Shown here piece by piece: positions 48,424 to 61,019 of a stretch of 64,000 nt of DNA. The notes beneath the pieces are model-generated. The model made no database searches. It saw only the letters and a program-made list of their open reading frames with translations, and was not told the origin of the DNA. The stretch's first letter is position 1. The number at the start of each line of letters is the position of its first letter. The position numbers and the translations under genes are program-made. The stretch spans positions 13,211,611-13,275,610 of the forward strand of contig OZ017801.1 in assembly GCA_963969395.1 (NCBI GenBank), given 5' to 3'. This DNA is from Pseudoscleropodium purum. Lineage: Eukaryota > Streptophyta > Bryopsida > Hypnales > Brachytheciaceae.

Positions 48424-51400
48424 ACTAGCTATGTGAATATCTTAAAGCCAACACTAAGAGGGACACATTTTCTAGAGGTATGTACTTGTTTCATGAGTGG
48501 AAACCAAGCAACCCTAAGAGGGACATATATTCCAAAGGTATGCACTTGTTTTACAAATCAAAACCAAGTGTAATTGTAACTTATCAATTAAAATTGTAAT
48601 TTTTGTGAATATTTGAAGTATTTTTCCTTGAAATTACAAAATCATTCATAGAGTAGAGTCATGAATATCCTATAAAAAATTCATAACCACTCTCCTATGT
48701 ATCTAATGGTACTTCAAAGTTCACCATTAAAGGATTGACACATTACCTCTTGTTGGCATTAATGAAGTGATTTTGTCAAAAAATGAATTGATTTGGATTA
48801 ATTTTTGGATGGAATTGGGGCCAAAAGTAGTGTGACGAAATTAGGCAATGAATGGAATGAACTAGTCTATTTTACAATAGCATGAAGTCATATGAGCATA
48901 GGGGCGTTTTTGTAGGTGCAACAACAAGAACAAGAAATGGTGTACAAGAAGAGGACGTTGAACTTGGCAAGTACCATGGTAATATCCAAATAATGGTGGA
49001 AGATGTAGACACATTGTCCTTGACTACCCTAGTATTACCAAATCTTAACACCTTAATGTACATAGTGTTCATTAACAATTTGAAAAACTTCATTACAAAG
49101 TACTATTTGGAAGAATATTTTGGAATTGTTATACAAATAAAAATTGTAGATTTTGAATTTTGAATTCCATTTGTGTGGTTAGATTCACCAATGCTATCAC
49201 CAATATTTTGTACAATTTTTAAAAAGAAATTTTCAAAATTTCTTCTCAATTTGATTACAAGCAAAATATTATTATTTTTGACTAAATTTTGTTGGAATAG
49301 ATTTGAAATGAGGTTCTTTAGATTTGGTGATTTTTTGAAATTTTTGTGTTCTTTAAATCTATGACTTCATTTTTGCAAGTCTAATTTTGAACTAAAGTCA
49401 ATGCAATTTTGGTGTGGTCAACTACTTGACATAATTTTACATTTTCAACTTTAGAAAAATGTATATTAGTAATACCAAATGCAACCATTAGATAGCACAA
49501 CAATTTGATAAAATATCTTCACAAATTAGGATGACTTTTCATCCATGCATTAATGAGAAAGAAACATGAGTTTCAAATTGTACATTGTTCAAAAATTCAA
49601 TGTCAAAGTGCCAAGGATTTAAAGTTTTGAAGTTGTTGGACAATTAAAATTATGGGCTAACCTCTAAAAGACATAGCCTATAATTGTTTAGTCAAACTTG
49701 AAAGTCCCTCACTCTATATCTTCTATCTATAAGTAAAAAACATTTATTTTATTTTCTAGAGATGAAATCATGTGTCTAATATCTACCCTAAGATTTCTAG
49801 ATTTTTGGGTGAAAATTTCAAATTACCATGAATTTTTCTTAAACAAAAGAAAATTTACATCAAATAAGTAGAAGAACATTAGAGTGTAGAACATTGTAGT
49901 ATAAAGGATTTTTGTTACTTCATATTTAGAAACATAGTTAAAGATCATCAATTTAAAACTTTACTAAAATGCATATTTTTAGGAATTTTCCAAAATTTCC
50001 AAGAGGAGTATAAACTACACTTTAGAAGCTTCATTTTATTAGTATTGGTCATAAACAAAAGAAATCGTTTTTATTGTCAGAATCAAGATTCAAGGAAAAA
50101 AAATTGAAATATTGAAATACACTCTATCTAGTGTACTATTCTTTTGGTAAACTACCCTATATAAAATCAAAAACCAATTGAAATTTATTGACTTTAATTC
50201 AATGATGTAGATATAGCATCAATAAAGTTGCACATAAAAATTGAATGAAAATCATTTATTTTTTAATATGCACAAAGTCTAGTTGACCATCCAAAGGACA
50301 CAAAACATCCTTAGTTAAAGAATTTTACTCTCTTAGAAGATTGCATGCACTTGTGTATTGCTTTGCCACTCGACTTCCTAACTTCGACGAAGATTAGGAT
50401 GATTACAACAAAAATAAGTTCCAAATAAGTGCGGTTTCAATTATGAAACTATCTAAACTTTTATTAGAACTTGTTGGTCATTGAAATACAATTCTAGATT
50501 TGTTTACCTTATATTATTTATATGATAATATTGTATGATTAAACTATGACTTTTCAAAGTTTTGATCATTGGTGAATTGCAAATCAATCCTAGGCTTTTA
50601 TATTCCAAGAGTGGCATTTTAGACAAAAAAATCTGAATGCAATAATTTTAGTGACATGTCAAAATTAGATGTATTATGCCATTTTAAATGAATTCTAAGT
50701 ACAAAATTTGTTTGAGTCAATCGAGCACCCAAATCAAAAGTTGTAATGCTTGACGTTTTTCAAGCAAGGTGAGGAAACTTTGGGGAGCTTAGGCTAAATC
50801 TGTTTTCTACCTTAGAAATTTAGGAAGTTTATAACTAACATATTGATGTACGCAATTGTAACAATAAACTTGGTGATAACAATAATATTTTATCATAAAC
50901 TAATTCCTAAATTTATTGCAAATTTTTATTATTAAAATAAAATTGAATAAATTATCATCATTTTAATAATTTACAAGTATCACTTTATTGTAATTATTGT
51001 TAAATATATCTCACACTTGCCAAATTAAAAATTATCAACTTTGCATATAATTACAAATAACTATTGGCTATTGAGAGTGGAATAGTGACAACATGGAATG
51101 AGTACATTTTCAATTGAGTACACCTGTGCTATTTTTGAAGTTTTATGCAATAAGAAAGGATTTGATATTTGAAATTGTGATTGCAAGGAGTTCAAAGTTT
51201 ATAATGGTGTATCAATAATCATATACTATACAATTAAATTTGCAAATGCAAGCTACAAACATACTAACCAATTTTTTATTTTCAAAGATAATTGGCTCAA
51301 AAAGTGATATCAATTAATTTTCATGGAATATTTAGTAAAAGATTCTTTATTTAATTTTTTTTGGACCCATTGAATCAATTATGTATGTCATGAATTTAAG

Positions 51401-51498
51401 TCTTTGTACAAAATATTTGAACCTAAAAATACATCATATGGCTTTACATTGACTACATTGTCCTATTTAACAAATATTTCAAATGCCGCAAAGTCATG
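48424..51498. repeat. AT-rich DNA with a copy of the dispersed repeat (49085-49960)
   Basis: 49085-49620 matches 8085-8612 and 27362-27890 in direct orientation (ACTATTTGGAAGAATATTTTGG, ATTTGAAATGAGG, TGATAAAATATCTTCACAAA), and 49730-49960 resembles 27930-28160, so the unit is about 0.9 kb. No coding potential is seen. The remainder, to 51498, holds nothing recognisable. Confidence 0.6.
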
Positions 51499-52300
51499 AA
51501 CCCCTAAAGGACCAAGGCCTTTTTTTTGCCAAAAAATGCTCAAAACTGCCATTTTTATGGCAAAAGGTGAAAACAAAATTAATTGTTTTTTTTTCACATC
51601 TAACCGTAGGATCTTACACCTAACTATAATGAAAATGTGTTGACTAGATTTTTTGACTTTGAACATTTTTAACTTTAATTTTTTGCATGACAACATTTTG
51701 AGATTTAAATATTTGTGGTATAATATTGAGTTGAGAGTCTAAGAAAAATTCAACATATTGAAAAAAAAAATAGGTACGAGATAGAAAGAAAATCTAAATT
51801 ATTAATATCTTTAAAATGAAATTAAAATGTAATAATCCCAATAGTGAGATTGTTCTAGCAAGTAAGATTGACCATGTGAAACTCTCTTTTTTGAAAAAAT
51901 TATAAAAATTGCATTTAGAAATGAAACCTACAAGTTATTTTTTCAAGAAGATGCTCTAATTGCCCCCCCAAAAAGATTGTTGATAACTTTCTCATAAAAA
52001 ATTCAAATGGAATGAATCAAAGATTTATATATACACAAAAATATAACAACAAAGACAAAAAATTAAAAATTTTGAAATTTTTTTTTGCTGCCCCACGTCC
52101 CTTGTTTTGAGCTTATTTGGGCATAACTTTTGTTTTTGGGCACTAATTGAAAAAAAAGTCATATTCCCATGAAGCTAACCCATGAATCAATTTTTCTATC
52201 TTCAAAAAAAGTTTCTAAAAATATAGAAAAAATTTCAACCCATAGGTAACTGACCAAAATTCCATTTGTCCTTCAAAGGGATTATGGTCCTTTAGGGGTT
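51499..52300. mobile_element. TIR element of the AACCCCTAAAGGACCA family, 0.8 kb
   Basis: Left end AACCCCTAAAGGACCA, right end TGGTCCTTTAGGGGTT, an exact 16-base inverted repeat. Inner sequence near the left end matches, inverted, the right ends at 4590-4756 and 31470-31629. Noncoding. Confidence 0.75.
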
Positions 52301-54359
52301 AAGATGTAACAATGATTTGTGTTGTAGCCTATACTCTACTTACAATGCTTGATGCAATTCAATGCTTTCAGTTCCAAAAGAATATTCAAATATTGTAAGA
52401 ACCAAAACCATTTGCATATTTGTCAAAGTGTAAATATTTTAAATTCTAAAAATGTCAACTTCCTTCAATTTTTTGTGTATATCAATATAAAATGATATAT
52501 ATCAACATAACAAGGTACAAAAAGTTTTTTGGAAGCTCTAAAAAAATTGAAAAAATATAAAGTAATTTCAAATGATAGCATACAAAATTGCCAAGTTTTA
52601 GATATGGCTAATTTTGAAATTAATTTTTTTTCAAATCACAACTAATTTTTTCTTCAAACTTCAACAATAATGTTTTATATGTCACATTATACAACTTTGT
52701 ATATCTACTTTTTGACTTTGTGCATTGATGCTTATAGTATGGTTGTTTGAATATAGAAATTTTAAATCTATATTCATTTTTGTTGCAGGACATTAAGCCC
52801 ATCCTATGAAGTAGGCCATGTAGAGTGAATTTCGAGCTTTGCAAGATAATTGTAAAATAAAACCTTCTATTTTGTGCTATGTTAATTCCATATTCTTCAC
52901 TTCTCCAAAAAAATTTGAAGCCCCTCAATGCAGATATGAATTCAAATTTTGAAAATTTTATCATGTGTAGTAAATAAAAAAATTCCCAAGTTTTTCCCCA
53001 ATAGTTGCTAAAGTATGGGTAATAAGTGATGAGCATTGAAAAATGACCATTTTAGAAAATCTTGTGAAAAATTCATTACTTTTTACCATAAGATGCCCAT
53101 ATCCGTGGTTTAGGATAAACATTTATGGCTATAAATGAGTTTAAAGAGGATAGATGGGAATGAATGAATTTAGATGATTTATTTGTAGTTGATTTTGTTG
53201 AATGAAATACATTTGTTATTCATTGCATTGGATGATGAATGTTTATTGAATGGGGTAAAAAAATTAATTGTTTAAAATAAGGATTGATATCCAAGTACCT
53301 TGAATTAAAGATAAAGAAGTTGTCAAAAGACCCTCCCCTTATTAATTTCTTATTAATTTGTGATTTTATTTAAATTGCAATTTCAAAATTTCAAAATATT
53401 TTCACAAATAAAGGATTCATATTTTCACAAATAGTAGTTCAAAAATAAATATTTTCTTAATTCATTAGATGGCTCCTCAAATTCAAAGAGCAATTTTTTG
53501 TTGCACTTTACCTATATTAATTTGGAGAAAATTATAAATTTTTATTTTTTTATTTATTCATATTTATTTCCAAATTTTTTGAATTAAAAATATATATATA
53601 TATTTTTAATTAGGATTCTTCAAATTTTGAGGAACCCTTGCCAATGCCAACTACCAAGAAAAGGATCCTTGATTTTGAAGAGCTCTTTTTTGGTGCCAAA
53701 AGGTCGTTTGGGATTATTTAAAGGTCTTCAATTTTTTGAAAAGTTCCCTTTGCAAAAAGGAAGGCTTTTCAAAGCCCAAGGAAGTTTGAGGAGTCTTGAG
53801 CTAAATAATTTTATTTTTCTTAAAATAAAATTTTTAAAACTAAAAAAAATTGAAAAGAAAATTAAAATAAATTTTAGTTCAATTATTCTTTAAATTAATA
53901 GAAGGAAGGTACCTTTGGTAACAAGAAATCACTCCTAGAATTCGAAGAGCCATTTGTTGATTAAAAGAAACTGAAAAAAAATTCAACCAAAAAAATTGAG
54001 TTTTTTTGAATTTTTAAATATCAAAAAGTAATTTCTTTTGAAAAAAAAATGCAATTATTTTACTTTAAATTACAATTCAAATAACCCTCCAAATTAATAG
54101 AAAGAGGGTCCTTTGGCAATAAAAAATGTCTAATCGAATCTCATGAGCCATCTGCTACATAAAAAAATATCCTTTTTCAATTCATTGATTTTCATAGTGT
54201 CTGGAATTATTTTTTAATTGTTTTAAAAAATGAATGGATGACATGGATGAAATTCATTTGTTCATCACCTCAATGGTAGTACCTTTTATGTTGTGGGAGA
54301 GGCCAAGCTATCATTCTTTGCCCTACATATAACATTTGGATGTTGAATAACTATCTTAT
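52301..54359. other. AT-rich intergenic DNA
   Basis: 52905-53000 resembles one arm of the foldback at 57233-57500 (GCAGATATGAATTCAAATTTTG, ATTTTATCATGTGTAG). The open stretch at 53627-53893 is low complexity (Lys/Phe/Leu) and is not called. Confidence 0.45.
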
Positions 54360-55101
54360 CCCCTAAAGGACCAAGTTGCATTTTGGGCAACATAGCAAAT
54401 TTGGGCAACTCACTACAAATGGAGTTTTAATTATTTTGTGCTGAAATTTTCACTCAACATGTGCCTGAGGAGTAGCTTCAAGGCTTGACAATTTTCATAA
54501 CTTTTGACTACATGGTCAAAAAGTTGTTGCATGATACGCAATTTTCTTTGTTTTGCAAGCAGCTTGGGCAGCTCAAAAAACTTCTTTAAAAATCACTTTA
54601 GAAATAAAAATAAAAGTTTGAAACGATTCTTTAGGTTTATATAAGAGTGGAAAGCTTTGAATCATTCCATTTTGATTAATGAGATGAAAGTTATGAGGAG
54701 TTTTAGTTTGTGGATAGGTATAGTTTTCAAAGACTCCATACCTACCCACATACTAAAACTCCCCATAACTTTCATTTCATTAATCAAAATGGAATGATTC
54801 AAAGCTTTCGATTCTTATATAAACCTAAAGAACCAATTTCAAATTTTTATTTTTTTTAAAAGTGATTTTTAAAGAAATTTTTTTGAGCTACCCAAACTAC
54901 CTACAAAACAAAGAAAATTGCATATCATGCAATAACTTTTTGACCATGTAGTCAAAAGTTACGCAAAATGTCAGGCCTTGAAGCTACTCCTCAAGCACAC
55001 GTTTAGTGAAAATTTCAAGCACAAAATAATTAAAACTCCATTCATAGTGAGCTACCCAAATTCACTATGTTGCCAAAGAACGCAGCTTGGTCCTTTAGGG
55101 G
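54360..55101. mobile_element. Foldback element, two 365-bp arms and a 16-bp spacer
   Basis: Starts CCCCTAAAGGACCAAGTTGC and ends with its near reverse complement (GCAGCTTGGTCCTTTAGGGG). Arms 54360-54720 and 54737-55101 are inverted copies of each other at roughly 90 percent identity. Each arm matches the left 360 bases of the element at 30400. The transcript would form a very long hairpin. Confidence 0.85.
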
Positions 55102-56018
55102 TTAAATTAAACATTTTTTTTTAACAATAAAGTGATTTTTTTGAAATTTTTATTTATTGTAATTTTTATTTTGATAATTTTGGCATTACGATATTTGGAT
55201 CTAACATCACTATTTATGACTTTGACATGTCTATTTTTGATAAAAATAAAAATAAAAAATATTTAGTAAGTGTTCACATCTTAATGCTTGTCACTCAACT
55301 CTCAATGCTTACACTCTAGCACCGTTGGTTTCTCCCCAAGGATAAATTCACCTATATGGCCCACTTCTTAGAATAAGTTTAGCATCCTACAATTTTGTTC
55401 ATCAATGTAGGTACGTTAGAGCATCCTTAGACCTAAATGGTACATGGCACTTCAATTGTATTTCTAACTTTTGAATGATATGTAATTATAACTCAAAATT
55501 TGTACCAATAGAAGCACATTCCAAACCACTTTGAGTAGGTACAAGAAAAAACATATTTAGATATCAGACAAAGACTTCAAAAGTAAGGTAAAAGTCACAA
55601 ATTATACGAGTTTTGGCAAATCAAGGTTACCAAAGCAAAATTTGTCCATTGACACTCTAAATGTTAACCCACTGTCAGGAGTGTCAATGGACAAAGTTTG
55701 CTTTGGCAACTGCAATTTGCCAAGACCTCTATTTTTCTATCTGGTACGTGACAAATGAATGTTTTAATTTCGGAACACCACTATAACATTTTGTATTGCT
55801 ACTTTGGCACTTCATAAAATTGGAAAAAAAAAACACCAAAAAACTGCCCTGCATAGTCTCAGTCTGTCTAAAGGATGTTTAAATCAGTCCTTGTTGATTC
55901 TGGCATTTACAAAGGGGGGGTGATTTGTTTGCTGAATTGTATACTAAAGGGCCAATTCTACCGAGCAGGGCCAATTCTACCATGGAAGGTCAATTTCACC
56001 ACAGGAATGTGTGAAGGG
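55102..56018. repeat. AT-rich DNA with a strong hairpin at 55612-55720
   Basis: AAAGCAAAATTTGTCCATTG and its reverse-complement partner (CAATGGACAAAGTTTGCTTT) are separated by about 30 bases. The pairing extends outward through TTGGCAAAT/GCAATTTGCC-like sequence. It may be a small MITE. Two copies of GGGCCAATTCTACC lie at 55950 and 55969. Confidence 0.6.
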
Positions 56019-56150
56019 AATGTTGTAAGAGAATTCACCAGTGCAAGCACATTTTGCACGCAATCTCGCCCAAGAGCTCGCCCGACCAGGCTCACTCCCC
56101 AGGCTTGCTCCTGTGCAAAATATGCCTGCACTGGTGCGTTCTCGTACATT
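56019..56150. mobile_element. Possible 132-bp TIR element, GC-richer than surroundings
   Basis: Left AATGTTGTAAGAGAATTCAC...CCAGTGCAAGCACATTTTGC and right reverse complement AATGTACGAGAACGCACCAG...TGCAGGCATATTTTGC: about 38 bases of imperfect inverted repeat. No target duplication found. Confidence 0.5.
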
Positions 56151-56332
56151 AAGAGCAGTTCCCATAAATGAAAGAAAACCAGCCTGACCTTCCCCCCTGA
56201 TCCAATCCATCCATCATGAATTCCTACCCAATTCCCTACAACTGGTTTGGTCTTTCAGTTTCTTCTCCTGAAATACCGCTGCCAGTTTGATCATAGTTTG
56301 GACCTGCCTGCTGCCCTATCTAATCCTCAGGT

Positions 56333-56367
56333 TTATGTTATGTTATGTTATGTTATGTTATGTTATT
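56333..56367 (+). repeat. (GTTAT)n microsatellite
   Basis: Six to seven uninterrupted GTTAT units. The surrounding 56151-56949 has ordinary composition with (GTCA)n and (CGCT)n short runs at about 56440 and 56515 but no supportable gene. Confidence 0.85.
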
Positions 56368-56949
56368 ACCCCCCTGGTGGGCATCACATGTCTGCCCTCC
56401 CTCCGGCTATAATTGCCCACCCAGAGGAGGCTGGAAGTCAGTCAGTCAGTCTCCAGAATGCAATCGAAAGCGTCCATCATGCCACACTGATTGCAGCGGG
56501 GAGCAAGAAGCTTGTTCGCTCGCTCGCTCGTACAGGAGTCTGAATCTGGGGGGCTTTATGCCTGTGTGTGTGGTCCTTCCTCATCAGCTGGGGTTTCCAT
56601 CACCCCTTTTCTGGGCGGGACAGTGGGGACACCATCAATAATCAGTTACAGACGGACGGGGCACTTTAACTGAAATTATTAGAAAAATAATAATAATACT
56701 GCAGCATCAATCTCCATTGCAGGCACAAAGGGATGTGCAGCTTTGCACATGAAACATGTTGGATGGTGTGTAAGTTAGGGGCCTACTACTTGGGGTCTCC
56801 CTGATGGACTGACTGGGAACTTTGAGCTGTAAGTTGCCTTACCATGGTTTGGGGGTAGCCCACTGATTAGGGCCGGGGAAGGTTGACCCCTCTATTGCCC
56901 TGTTAGAGGGTAAATGGCAAAGTGGTCCCCTATTTTGTGTCGTTTAAAT

Positions 56950-57210
56950 CATTAGAAGATTTTGGGGGCCTCTGGATGCCTGTGAGTTATCACAGCCTGT
57001 GAACGTAGGAAATAGGTTCGGCGCAACGGTCTAACGTGGCCGAGACCCTACCATGTCATTGATCTATTTATTTATTTATTTGCATTTGGAGACTAAAATT
57101 TATTTATTTTTCTTTTTATGAAAAAAAAAATTCTGACAACGGGCCATTCCCCTCGCTGCGGGGGAACAGGCCCAAAACAGGCTTCTGGACCCCCCAAAAT
57201 TCTTCTAATG
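56950..57210. mobile_element. TIR element of the CATTAGAAGA family
   Basis: Left end CATTAGAAGATTTTGGGGG, right end reverse complement CATTAGAAGAATTTTGGGG. The inverted repeat runs about 33 bases (inward to CCTG). It contains the ACGTGGCCGAGACCCT and GGGGGAACAGGCCC motifs of the copy at 30842-31138. Confidence 0.8.
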
Positions 57211-57232
57211 TTTGTATTCCATCATGTTCTAT

Positions 57233-57634
57233 CACTAATTTGGGGTCTTTGATTGCAAATATGAATTCAGAATTTGCAAATTTTATCATATGTGACAAAA
57301 AAAAATTCAAGATTTTCTACAAGGGTAAAGTATGGGGCAATAGAAGGGGCAATCTTCCCTAGCCATTGATTAGGGCTAGGGTGAACTGACCCCTCACTTG
57401 TACTTGAGGAAAAACACTGAAATTTTTCATTTGCTACATGTGACAAAATTTGCAAATTCTGAATTTATATGTGCAATCAGAGCCCCCAAATTAGTTTAGA
57501 GAGGTGTAGAGGATAAATTAATCAGGCACATAATAGGGGGGCTTCTTTTTTTACATGCACCATTGGAATGACACCTCAGGGACAAGTGAGAGGGTCAGTT
57601 CACCCTGACCTTAATGTGGACTTAGGGTTCTTTT
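57233..57634. repeat. Foldback repeat
   Basis: 57233-57300 and 57428-57500 are inverted partners (ATTCAGAATTTGCAAATTTT). A second pair, GGTGAACTGACCC at about 57371-57383 and GGGTCAGTTCACC at about 57591-57603, is also inverted, so two offset inverted repeats are present. Confidence 0.65.
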
Positions 57635-57895
57635 CATTAGAAGAAATTTGAAGCCTCCAATAGCCCATTTCGGACCTGTTCCCATCATTATTCCCCTACA
57701 ACGAAGGCTACTACCGGTTGTTCCCAAAAATAAATAAATAAAATAAAAATAAATAAATTTAGAATACAAAAAAAAGTTGAATTTCTTTTTTAAATTTTGG
57801 GGGGCAATGATGTGGCACTCTCTTGGCCACGTTAGCCTACACTGTTGGCTGCGTTCATGGTGTTTTCAAGGCCTAATAACTTGTAGTCTCTTAGA
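57635..57895. mobile_element. Degenerate CATTAGAAGA-family copy
   Basis: Begins CATTAGAAGAAATTTGAAGCC. It keeps the CCTGTTCCC hairpin region and TGATGTGGCACTCTCTTGGCC in the family order; the right terminus is eroded. Confidence 0.55.
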
Positions 57896-58339
57896 GATTC
57901 AAATTTTTTTCTAATGCATTTAGTTTAGGCAATACAAAAGCAATAATCTCTAGAAGGATGAAGCTATTTACATCAATGGAAATGGATGAAATCTACAATA
58001 TGTGGATGCCATTCCATATATTCATCTAAAATGATGTACATTCATCCAAAATTGAGCACGATAATGTTTCAAGATTTTATAGAAAATGAACGATTTCATC
58101 CATTGAAAGGTAAGAATATTTCACCAGTATTCCCTAAGAAAAAAAATTAATTCCTTTTGTTGAGCGAAATTTTGCTAAAAAAGAACCCCATAGATGTGGA
58201 CACCCCCACCCACTTGTTTCCTTGGCACACACAAAACCCATGGATTCAGTTAAAGTCTACCCACACTAAAAAATTTTGCCCCTATTTTGGAAATCAAGCT
58301 GAGAGGAGAGAGTGACCAACATCAAGGTTTTTTTTAAAG

Positions 58340-58670
58340 TAAAAATTGTTTTAACCCTTAGAGGATGCCTAGTTCTTGAAAGATGTACCCCCCATAACCA
58401 AGGTAGTTATGAAATTGCTTTAATTATTAGACCAATAGGTGTGCTCTTTATTTTTGTCTTGAATAATGAAGTCATCCATCAAACAATTTTGTTGGTCTTT
58501 AGTTTATTTCAAGGGTTAATCTTTGAATGACACTAAAGACATTTATTGTCCAATGGATGACTCCATTATTCACAATAGAAACAAAGAATGTACTTCTTGG
58601 TTTAATAATTGGAACATTTGGATGACCACCTTAGTCATGGGGGTTCCGCCCTTCAAGGATTAAAACTTTC
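58340..58670. repeat. Repeat copy with TTAACCCTTAGAGG / CTTCAAGGATTAAAA ends
   Basis: Shares TAATTATTAGACCAATAGGTG and AATGAAGTCATCCA-type words with 61040-61170 and 61225-61370. Ends resemble the TTAACCCC family. The intervening 57896-58339 and following 58671-60084 are AT-rich with no gene. Confidence 0.5.
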
Positions 58671-60084
58671 AATTTCAAAAGGGAATATTTGGCAATGTAT
58701 TCTCTTTCTTGATGGATGAAATCACTAAATTTGCACAAAATTATGGGATGATAGCACTTTTGGATGAATGTAAAATCTTTTGGATGAATAAATGAATTAT
58801 CATTTTAATTTTCATATTAAATCCATGTCCATGGATGTAAATAGCTTCATTACTCCAATGAAGATTTTTTGCATTCACCACAATTGTACATTCCCCAAAA
58901 TTGAGATAAAAATTCTTGAGGATGTTTATCTTCAAGTTTATAAATCCTAATTCTAGTATTTATTACCCTATCTTATGAAGAATAGATTATAGATACGACA
59001 AGGTATTCATTAGTAAGAAGATACTCCAAACACTTTTGTATAGGAGGTATAATTTAAAGGCTTGTTCATTTTGCATTCCATGGTGCATCTCAAGGATAGA
59101 ATCAAGTGATGAGGATTCGTTACATTTACCAAATTTCATTGTAAAAATATAAGGTGACATCAAACAATCCATATATAGATTGTGTAATTCAAAATTTGGA
59201 GTCATTGAATATAAGTTATTTTAACTCATTTAAATTCTAGTTTAAATTCTAGACAAGGAGGTGTCCACATTTCCAAAATTGCAAAGACATACTACAAAAT
59301 GCAATTTAAAATAATAAAATTAATGATGCCACTCAAATAATAGTTGTAAAATTTGATACACAAATCATATCCATCTGGTTAAATCAACCACTACAAGAAG
59401 TAAACCATATTTTTTTAAATTAAATTGGAAACTAACAATTAAAAATTCCTTCTAAAATTGATTGCAAATTAAATATTTGTGATTTTCACAAGAATATTTT
59501 CCTTTAAGTTCAAATTCTAGTGATTTTTGAAAAAAATTATCTTACTTTTTATTCAAGTTGTTTTTAAAGGATCATTTTTTAAACTAAAAAAATTATTTTT
59601 TCAGGGTATATCTATTAGTACCCTTTGAATTATATAATATTTGCAAAGCAAAGTATGTAGGATATATTCTTTACAAATGCTAAAGAACTAATACAAGAAT
59701 CTCCAAAAAAAATTGATGGATGGAAAAAATGCATTTTTCTAGTTTGGAGATGTATTTGTGTTCATCTATTGTTCAAAATTTGAATGCCTTATATATATTG
59801 AATAGTTTCTCCCATGTTGTTTGTCAACATACTCTAAAGTTTCTTCACCATATGGAAGAAGGTAAAATGATGTGGAAGGAGGTTTGTGGTGAGAAAATAT
59901 CATTAATGTTGAATAGAAGGTACAAAACCTTACATTCTTATCACATATTAATTAAAGACTTCTAATTAATTGAAGATTTTCCAAGTAATTTCAATATTTT
60001 GAGAGTATTTATATAATAAGGTAGGAGACTTTTAAAGTGAGTGGGCATTTGAGACCACCCATATAGACTTGCTTGAAATGGACA

Positions 60085-60301
60085 CACTACAAGAAAAAGG
60101 GGATTTTAAGTGAGTTTTTAAGTATAGTCTTAGATATTAGATTATTAATAATGACCTTTAAGGAGACTTTTGGCTAAATTTTACTAAAAATACATGTATT
60201 TTGAGTAAATTCTTACTAAAAATCTCCTTAAAGGTCATTACTTATAATCTTGTCTAGGACTATATTTAAAAACTCACTTAAATCATTTTTTTTTTGTAGT
60301 G
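60085..60301. mobile_element. 217-bp CACTA-type foldback MITE with ACA target duplication
   Basis: Starts CACTACAAGAAAAAGGGG, the canonical En/Spm-like terminus, and ends AAAAAAATGATT-complement...TTTTTGTAGTG. The arms pair for most of their length (AAGTGAGTTTTTAAGTATAG with CTATATTTAAAAACTCACTT). Flanked by ACA at 60082-60084 and 60302-60304. Noncoding. Confidence 0.92.
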
Positions 60302-61019
60302 ACATGAAGTGGTCTTAAAATGGACATTTTATAGTCATTGAATGGATTAATAGAAAAATATTATTTGTTGCAAGAGCCCATCATTTCTTTGCTTTTCCCA
60401 TTTCTCTTTAAAAGTTGCAAGTGAAGTGTTTATGGAAGACCTAGGGTCATAAATGGAGACCTATGATTCATCTTGTTTGAAAATTCATAAGTAATTAAAA
60501 AATGCTTCAAAAAATAAGAGATGACTTGTTTTACAATCAAAATCTATTTTTCTTTGTTTGAAAAATGAGCTAAAAATAATCCAATCCAAGAAACCACATG
60601 AAAAAAGTGGACCAACCCTTAAAATGCTTGCTTATAGAACCTCCTACCTTAGTTATAATAGGTAGATGAGAATGTTTGGTGCTATGCATTTTTAGGTATG
60701 TTTTATAAATAGATTTAGTCATCAACATGTGATTTTCAAGGTGTATTTTTATTTTTAAGTAGACTCAAACCTTGCCATAAGTATAATGATGAATTCTTTG
60801 ATAAAATTTAATAATTTCAAATAATTTTTTCTCAAAGTATAAAAATAAAAGATTAAATAACCTTCATTCTATAACACTTGAACTTGTTGTGATTTTATAA
60901 ATATTTACAATTTCATTTGTATTCCTAATTGGTGTCCAAAAATACCTACCAAGATACTTCATACATTGAAATTCCTTTGACCAGAACTAGGAACTACATC
61001 CAACAAAAGAATACTTGTT

